A stretch of DNA of 64,000 nucleotides from Earliella scabrosa (taxonomy: Eukaryota; Basidiomycota; Agaricomycetes; Polyporales; Polyporaceae), in the NCBI GenBank assembly GCA_022605405.1, contig JABYQQ010000013.1, positions 1,457,978-1,521,977 on the forward strand, written 5' to 3'. Below, piece by piece: positions 58,732-64,000 of the stretch (position 1 is its first letter; every line of letters starts with the position of its first letter). Position numbers and translations under genes: made by a program. The notes below the pieces were generated by a model, which was not told the origin of the DNA, ran no database searches, and saw only the letters and a program-made list of their open reading frames with translations.

Positions 58732-58881
58732 TGATAGCTCATGTACAGACCGGACGCTCACTCAGATGTTGTCGGAGTCATAGAGTGTCGTGTTGGCTAT
58801 GTTCAGAAGAGTACATGCTCGTATACTATAACGATCATCGTGTCCTTCACCCCGCGTGTCCTGACCCTCTAGCGCTTGAAC

Positions 58882-59751
58882 TCAGCTTCCCAAGCAAATA
58901 CCATCACACGGCCGTACGTCCAACCGCCATCGGATCCCGCTAGGTACCGTCGGCGGGTCGTGCAGGGGGCGGACCCGAGATCTCAAGGATCCCCGATCGT
59001 CAAACATGCGCGCGCGAGCGTGGCAGCCCCATCGTAGACCGTCCACGCGGTGTTGACCTGTCTCCGCCCAGAGACTGACGTCCAGGCGGAGGTCGAACCC
59101 GGCGCGCGCATGCATGGCGACTAGCTGCCTTTCTTGAGGGTGTCCATCTCCTAAGACTCCTCGGTGTGCGAATAATAACGATGGATACGCGGCTCCGAAG
59201 ACTCGGGGTGTCACATAGATGACATGGAGGGACGACCACACGCAACTGATGGGAGCGAGAGCTTCGGATGTAGTGCTGCGAAAGACTCGCACCACGCCCT
59301 GGGAAGTGGACACCGTCGATATGTCGGCAAGGTAGTGGTGGGTCATGAATCGCTGGGGAAGGGTGCGGGTTCCATTGGGTCCATGGGGGAATCCAGGGTC
59401 ATATGTGCCCTTCTGGACGAACAAGAGGTGGTGCATGGCGCGCGCGTACGATTCATAAGGAAGGTAGAGGTCGAGGGTAGCCGCAAAGGCTGAGTGATGA
59501 ATGGCATCCCGGACGAGGAATCTCAGGGCAGCCTCCCCGCTGACATACCCCCGGAGGCCGATAAGCATTTGACCCAGCGCAATGGGATCTGGGACGTAAA
59601 GCGCAAGGAGGTCCTGGAGGGAGCGGAACAGCTCGGCAGCGACGAAGTTGTACAATGCCTTGGAACACAGGCGTAATTTGAGGAGGTTTGGGAGGGTGAC
59701 ATACTCTAGCGTGGGTTGTGGTAGGGACCGGAGTAGTTGATACAGATGCAT
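58882..59751 (-). CDS. F-box-like protein, paralogue 1
   Basis: Single-exon gene of 289 residues. The N-terminal helix pair MHLYQLLRSLPQPTLEYVTL and PNLLKLRLCSKALYNFVAAE resembles an F-box (Leu-Pro start, L-LRL-CS-KAL core), the motif that binds Skp1 in ubiquitin ligases; the match is weak. Then LALYVPDPIALGQMLIGLRG, LDLYLPYESYARAMHHLL and WSSLHVIYVTPRVFGAAYPS. The middle and last of these are shared with the gene at 59917, showing common origin. The C-terminal 60 residues (after WAETGQHRV) look less ordered, and the real end could differ. Function unknown. Confidence 0.55.
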   Translation of the reverse strand: MHLYQLLRSLPQPTLEYVTLPNLLKLRLCSKALYNFVAAELFRSLQDLLALYVPDPIALGQMLIGLRGYVSGEAALRFLVRDAIHHSAFAATLDLYLPYESYARAMHHLLFVQKGTYDPGFPHGPNGTRTLPQRFMTHHYLADISTVSTSQGVVRVFRSTTSEALAPISCVWSSLHVIYVTPRVFGAAYPSLLFAHRGVLGDGHPQERQLVAMHARAGFDLRLDVSLWAETGQHRVDGLRWGCHARARMFDDRGSLRSRVRPLHDPPTVPSGIRWRLDVRPCDGICLGS

Positions 59752-59916
59752 GGTGGTGAGAGCGGAAGAAGATAGTGTGTCTCAGTCCTATGGTGTCGGG
59801 CGGGGTGGCAGGCAGTGCGGGACGCAAGTACTTGTATGTCGGGTGGGAGGACACCGTGGGGATTACAAAGGGATCCGATGGTTATCTTTGATCTCTAGAA
59901 AACGTACATGATTGTG

Positions 59917-61002
59917 CTAGTCCTGGGTTCGAAGCAACGCTTGACGTATACATTCCCGAGCGTGAGGCCGCAACTCGGTCAGATGAAGATGACAGGATCG
60001 ACCACACACCGAGCCCCCTCGCCACCACACAACCGTCATGTCACTCTCGAGTTCTACAACCAGTCCACCAACCACACGGATTCCCGGGGGAGCGCGTCTG
60101 ATGAGCTCTCCCAAATGCCCGTCTATGCCTCCCTCTCCACCCAACAGCGCGCGCGGCTCATCGCGGAGATGTTGCATGGACCCTCGTCCGCACAAGGCAT
60201 CGCCAAACCATCTCCCGGCCACAGCACAACCCGCTGAGCGTACTCCCCCGCACGAACGCCCTGCCACTCCGCGCACCTCTGTCCAGCGATCAGTCACTCG
60301 CCAGCCACGATCCTGCCATTCTTGGACGGAGTCCTGCAAGGCGGCGGGAACCGTCGTGAAGTCGTGCAGCCGCAGGGGGTTGAGAAGCGCCTGCCGCGCC
60401 GTGGTGAGAAAGGGGTAGGCGGAGCAGAAGAAGCGGGGAGTGATGTAGTTGAAGAGTGCCGAGTTCCAGGTCGATGTCAACGCGTATGACGCGCGAGCGG
60501 TCGTGCTCTCATAGACGTAGAGTTGAAAGCTGCCCTTGTGGAGACGCAGCACAGAGAGGACTCCGCGGGGATGTTGACCGGGGGCGCCGGTAGTAGGCAG
60601 GAGCGGGGGAGGTACTTCGAGGGCGCTGAACCCTTGAGTGGTGGTGAGATAGTGCTTGAGGGGCTGCGTCCCACCGCGTGGCACGTAAACGTCTACCCGG
60701 CTGGCAAGAGGCAGAGCTGGTGCGAGGTGGGGAAAGAGGACTGCTGTCGCGCCCGTGCCGCCAATCAACCCTCCCGAGAGCTCAAGGACGTGAACGAACG
60801 AGTCGAAGTCGTTGAGCTCGGCCGCTCGAAAGAGGCTTTTGACCCGAATGTGTAGCGCGGCGGAGGCGTATTGGTCGGCGAGGGATGACGCTTGACGGAA
60901 ATGCACCAAGGCCTCCGCATCCATGACTTCAACGACGGCCAGCGCGAGGTCGTATATGAGCCGTGGTGAGAAAGAGACTGAGGGGTATTCGCGGGTGTAC
61001 AT
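59917..61002 (-). CDS. F-box-like protein, paralogue 2
   Basis: Single-exon paralogue of the gene at 58882. The frame opens at an ATG at 61098, but that start lies only 36 bases after the TET/JBP stop, so I prefer the next ATG at 61002 (MYTREYPSVSFSPRLIYDLA). The F-box-like N-terminus reads IYDLALAVVEVMDAEALVHF, then ASSLADQYASAALHIRVKSL. Shared with paralogue 1 are DVYVPRGGTQPLKHYL and STWNSALFNYITPRFFCSAY with PFLTTARQALLNP. After about residue 240 the composition becomes Gly/Arg rich and alternative frames are open, so the C-terminal third may be wrong (frameshift or missed intron). Function unknown. Confidence 0.5.
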   Translation of the reverse strand: MYTREYPSVSFSPRLIYDLALAVVEVMDAEALVHFRQASSLADQYASAALHIRVKSLFRAAELNDFDSFVHVLELSGGLIGGTGATAVLFPHLAPALPLASRVDVYVPRGGTQPLKHYLTTTQGFSALEVPPPLLPTTGAPGQHPRGVLSVLRLHKGSFQLYVYESTTARASYALTSTWNSALFNYITPRFFCSAYPFLTTARQALLNPLRLHDFTTVPAALQDSVQEWQDRGWRVTDRWTEVRGVAGRSCGGVRSAGCAVAGRWFGDALCGRGSMQHLRDEPRALLGGEGGIDGHLGELIRRAPPGIRVVGGLVVELESDMTVVWWRGGSVCGRSCHLHLTELRPHARECIRQALLRTQD

Positions 61003-61134
61003 GGTTGCAACGGTGTCGCAGCTTGCAAGTGCAGGAAGGGAACACGTCCACCTCCCGCCGACAATGTGACACACGTGCTGGGCTAAACCACCCTCCATCA
61101 GCGATTATCGTATACTAGATACATGATCATCCTA

Positions 61135-62310
61135 TCACTGACGAGCCGGAGCCGCCAAGCCCGACTTACAAACCAGGCCAGCCTGGGCCCACAGCGACTG
61201 ATGGGTGAAATGGACAATCAGGTTGCGATTGCCTGACCTCCAATTGTCCGCCTCGTGCAGGACATCTCGACCTCGAAACGCGACGACATCTCCTGGCCTG
61301 AGGATGACCTGAATGCCAAGCTGGCGGAAGCGCAGCTTGCACGGCGAGAAGGTGCCGAGATAGACAACGATCGCCCAACCTAGATGAGGATCATGGCGGT
61401 CCCAGTGAGGCCGAGAGTATCGGTTGAACTGTAGCTCCCGCCCTTCGAAGAACATCTTCTGACGACCCAAAGCGTCCAGAGCCTGGGAGCTCGGGAAATT
61501 GCTGAGGCGCCACTGGTAGAGTCCTTCCAGGGCCTGGTACTGCGTTGGATCGAAGCTTTCCAGCGCCGCCATGACATACGCGCTAAGAGCGTCCAGCTCT
61601 GCAAGCAAGGTGCAGGCGGCGTTGAAGGCTGACCCAGTCGCACGGATGTCGCGGGCGACACTCGGTTCGGATTTCTGGAAGCACTTAGAATCACTGCGGT
61701 GCCTGATTGCGGCAGCCCCACGTACCGGATGACCGAGAGCATGCCAGCAAGATACGAGCTGAGCCGAGCCGACCGGCCCCCCACGGATCTTATAGCCCCC
61801 TCCTTGCTTGTCGTTGGAGAGCTTCGTGCTGAGCTTGACTGCAGCTGCGTACCCCGCGACTGCTCGTTCAAGATTGGCCTGCGGATGTGGGACTGAGCGA
61901 CGAACCCGACGGAGGGGCGATGTCACTTACCAGTCTCTCACCGGACATCGCCTGAGGGAAGTGGTAAAGGAGATCGTACAAGTCCTTGCTGATAGCTCGA
62001 CGCGCCCGAGTGCCGTCAAAGACGTGAGACAACCTCTCGACCTGGCCGACCTCCTGGGGATCCGAATGCGGAGCGTCGATAGCGTCTAGCAAACAGAACG
62101 CATCGAGATGAACTGTGCTCACGTTTGAGAGGACGGACATACAGATCGTGGAGGGGTGACACACCTGTACCGTCGATGGTTTGAGCCTCGCGGACAGCGC
62201 GCCGCGCGAGACGCCGTGTCCCCGCCAGGACCAGGTTTGATTTCTGCACAAGAGATTTGCGGCTCCATCTTGACGGCCTCCTGTTGAGTGACCGGTGGCG
62301 GGATGAGGTG
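61135..62310 (-). CDS. TET/JBP-type 2-oxoglutarate/Fe(II) dioxygenase
   Basis: The C-terminal 260 residues lie in one open exon. The double-stranded beta-helix core reads FNRYSRPHWDRHDPHLGW (HxD iron ligands), VVYLGTFSPCKLRFRQLGI, VILRPGDVVAFRGRDVLHEA (distal His) and NRNLIVHFTHQSLW (Arg for 2-oxoglutarate). That order, with PGDVVAFR before the distal His, is typical of the TET/JBP family, which oxidises 5-methylcytosine or thymine in DNA. Upstream exons give DAIDAPHSDPQEVGQVERL, LYDLLYHFPQAMSGERL and ANLERAVAGYAAAVKLSTKL. A helical N-terminal segment (RKSLVQKSNLVLAGTRRLAR) is one base out of frame with the nearest ATG at 62269 (MEPQI), so either an upstream exon supplies the start or a single-base shift has damaged the 5' end. 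A 42-base segment before CFQKSEPS may be an intron or coding, as it is in frame. Stop at 61135-61137. Confidence 0.72.
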
Positions 62311-62857
62311 CCGATGGGATGGACGAGCAAGACTATGTGATACGCACTCGGGGGAAGATAAATCACTCAATTCCTCGACAGACGTGCATCTATCAAGGGT
62401 GGCCCTTGCTCTCGCTACGCTCTCTGCAGTGGGACGAAACGTGGCCCATCGCCTCGCGGCAGGACGGGGACGGAGATGCTTCGCACTTGACGGACCATGG
62501 GCCTGCTCGCGAGCGCGAAGTCGGCCTCGCGCGGGGAGAGCTATAATTTCACAAACCGTGCGTCAGCCCGGCCCTGGATGCCACAGCACCATATGTCTCA
62601 CATTCCATAACAAACTTGAGGTTAATCGGCGATAATCGGCAGATAGCAAGCGAACAGGCGAGGACGAGTGAGAGAATGGAGGCAGCCGACGCGTAAGTTG
62701 GGGCCCTGGGCCTAGCCACGGAGCGCTGAGAGTGGGGCAGCCACCCGGAGGTAGCCGTGACCCGTGAGAATCCCCGTGCCAGTACCAAACAGCCACCGAC
62801 TACTGTACCCTTCTTTGTCTCCTCCAGTTCCTCCCTGCGTCCCGCTCATACCCACCT
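62311..62857. other. intergenic region upstream of the dioxygenase
   Basis: About 550 bases with no convincing exon. It would have to contain the missing 5' exon and promoter of the TET/JBP-like gene. Nothing else noted. Confidence 0.35.
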
Positions 62858-63575
62858 CTCCGCGGTCGCTGCGCCGACCACGCCGAGGGCTGCTTCAGCC
62901 TCGCGTTGGTTCGGTCTGCGCGTCGAGCAGCTTGTTTCAAGGGCTCGATCGTGTTGCTTGCGGCCGCTTCGCACTCGCGAAGCGAAGCGTATGGCACTTC
63001 GCCGAAACCCATCGCGACAGCGCACCACCGGCGACGCATGGTCAGTCCCCGTGTCTGAGTGGGCTGAAGATTACACCACGGAGGGCGATCAAGGAAGACG
63101 GGTCCGGGCGGGGCAAGTTGGGCGCCGCAGAGATGCGAAGGGACGGACTTGGTGAGTGCCCCTTTGATTTCGCCTGACTCACATCTCCGCGGTCGCTGCG
63201 CCGACCACGCCGAGCGCTGCTTCAGCCTCGCGTTGGTTCGGTTCGCGCGTCGAGCAGCTTGTTTCAAGGGCTCGATAGTGTTGCTAGCAGCCGCTTTGGA
63301 CTCACCGCTCATACTCTGTCCTCCGCGGTCGCTGCGCCGACCACGCCGAGCGCTGCTTCAGCCTCGCGTTGGTTCGGTCCGCACGTCGAGCAGCTTGTTT
63401 CAAGAGCTCGATGGTGTTGCTAGCAGCCGCTTTGGACTCACCGCTCATACTCTGTCCTCCGCGGTCGCTGCGCCGACCACGCCGAGCGCTGCTTCAGCCT
63501 CGCGTTGGTTCGGTCCGCACGTCGAGCAGCTTGTTTCAAGAGCTCGATGGTGTTGCTAGCAGCCGCTTTGGAGTC
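62858..63575. repeat. 136-base tandem repeat, four copies (unit A)
   Basis: Near-identical copies begin with CTCCGCGGTCGCTGCG at 62858, 63185, 63321 and 63457. The last three are head to tail at exactly 136 bases; the first is separated by a copy of unit B. Internal landmarks are TTCAGCCTCGCGTTGGTTCG and TTGTTTCAAG-GCTCGAT, and the high identity points to recent amplification. One frame on the minus strand reads helix-like peptide (SNTIELLKQAARRADRTNAR), but 136 is not a multiple of three, so the frame changes at each unit and the array is not one coding sequence unless spliced. Confidence 0.85.
62994..63158. repeat. unit B of the right-end repeat, copy 1
   Basis: Runs from CACTTCGCCGAAACCCATCG to GGACTTGGTGAG. 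Largely repeated at 63588-63735, with CATCGCGAC, GGTCAGTC, GGAAGACGGGTC and GGACTTGGTGAG in the same order. It separates the first and second unit A copies. Confidence 0.75.
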
Positions 63576-63587
63576 ACGGAGTTTATA

Positions 63588-63735
63588 GGACTTCGCCCAC
63601 ACCCATCGCGACGGCCCACGGCCCGCCACGCAGGGTCAGTCTTCGATGACACGACGGAGGGCGACCAAGGAAGACGGGTCGAGGCGGGGCCATTTGGGTG
63701 TTGCTGACATGGGAAGGGAAGGACTTGGTGAGCGT
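63588..63735. repeat. unit B of the right-end repeat, copy 2
   Basis: Second copy of the element at 62994-63158, following the last unit A. A-B-A-A-A-B order suggests that AB was the ancestral unit and A was later amplified on its own. Confidence 0.75.
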
Positions 63736-64000
63736 GACATAGACTCTCTTCCGTCGCCTTTCATTTCGCCTACCCCCTCTCTCGAAATGCTCAACGCGCA
63801 GGAGCGTGGCAGTTCTCGTCCCTAGCATACGAGTAGCACACATGTTGTATGGCTGTACATCACGACCCCTACTCCAAACAACGAATTGAGATTAGTATGC
63901 ACTACATCCTCATGAGCTCCGTGGGTGGCGGGTTAGGCCGTGGACAGTAAACACCTGCAAGAAAGCAGTCTGTGTTCCGTTGTATATGTGATGTCGTAAG

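Noticed and set aside
61684..61730. In-frame 42-base segment of the TET/JBP exon as a definite intron
   Set aside because: It has GT...AG ends but is a multiple of three without a stop, so coding and intron readings are equally possible.
62800..63630. Minus-strand frames in the 136-base repeats as a repeat protein
   Set aside because: The unit length is not a multiple of three, so no single frame runs through the array; kept only as an exon hypothesis in the findings.

Overview
The window looks like genomic DNA of a filamentous basidiomycete, most likely an Agaricomycete of polypore type. The genes are cut by many 45-65 base introns with short GT...AG borders. The protein families fit this group: four copies of the basidiomycete membrane family DUF6534, a GMC oxidoreductase, ALDH3-like enzymes with a membrane tail, and large multi-exon families of unknown function. 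There is no operon structure, phage or CRISPR array, and I found no rRNA or tRNA gene. Exon joins were worked out by hand from reading-frame continuity and splice signals, so gene spans are more reliable than individual borders.

Region 1 (about 0.4-29.8 kb) is a metabolic and membrane-protein block: DUF6534 copy 1 (-), GMC oxidoreductase (+), DUF6534 copy 2 (-), a 4 kb gap, ALDH copy 1 (+), a GCIP/cyclin-D1-binding-like gene (+), an uncertain small gene, DUF6534 copy 3 (+), a DUF6914-like gene (-), a short-chain dehydrogenase (+), ALDH copy 2 (-) and DUF6534 copy 4 (+). The GMC enzyme, the SDR and the two ALDHs could together carry an alcohol through aldehyde to acid, but no substrate can be read from the sequence.

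Region 2 (about 29.8-42.4 kb) is an accessory block. It holds a 3 kb stretch without clear genes, gene B (32.7-34.5 kb, -), a small coiled-coil-like gene (36.5-37.3 kb, +) and the very large intact gene A (37.7-42.4 kb, -). Gene A has Cys/His knuckles and an Arg-Gly tail. A and B look like families spread through Agaricomycete genomes, possibly carried by mobile elements, but I could not identify a transposase.

Region 3 (43.0-48.7 kb) is a conserved housekeeping island: a charged nuclear-type protein (-), the 8-oxoguanine DNA glycosylase OGG1 (+) and N-myristoyltransferase NMT1 (+).

Region 4 (49.8-64.0 kb) is the most unusual part. It contains a Cys-rich protein with a HECT-like E3 ligase C-terminus (+), a Cys6 zinc-cluster protein with a coiled coil (+), an Arg/Gly-rich protein with a long Ala-Pro-His-Val repeat (+), two tandem F-box-like paralogues (-), a TET/JBP-type 2-oxoglutarate dioxygenase (-) and a right-hand array of 136-base tandem repeats. 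Ubiquitin-transfer, DNA-binding and DNA-base-oxidation modules next to satellite-like repeats suggest a composite accessory or mobile locus. That is an inference from content and needs comparison with other strains.
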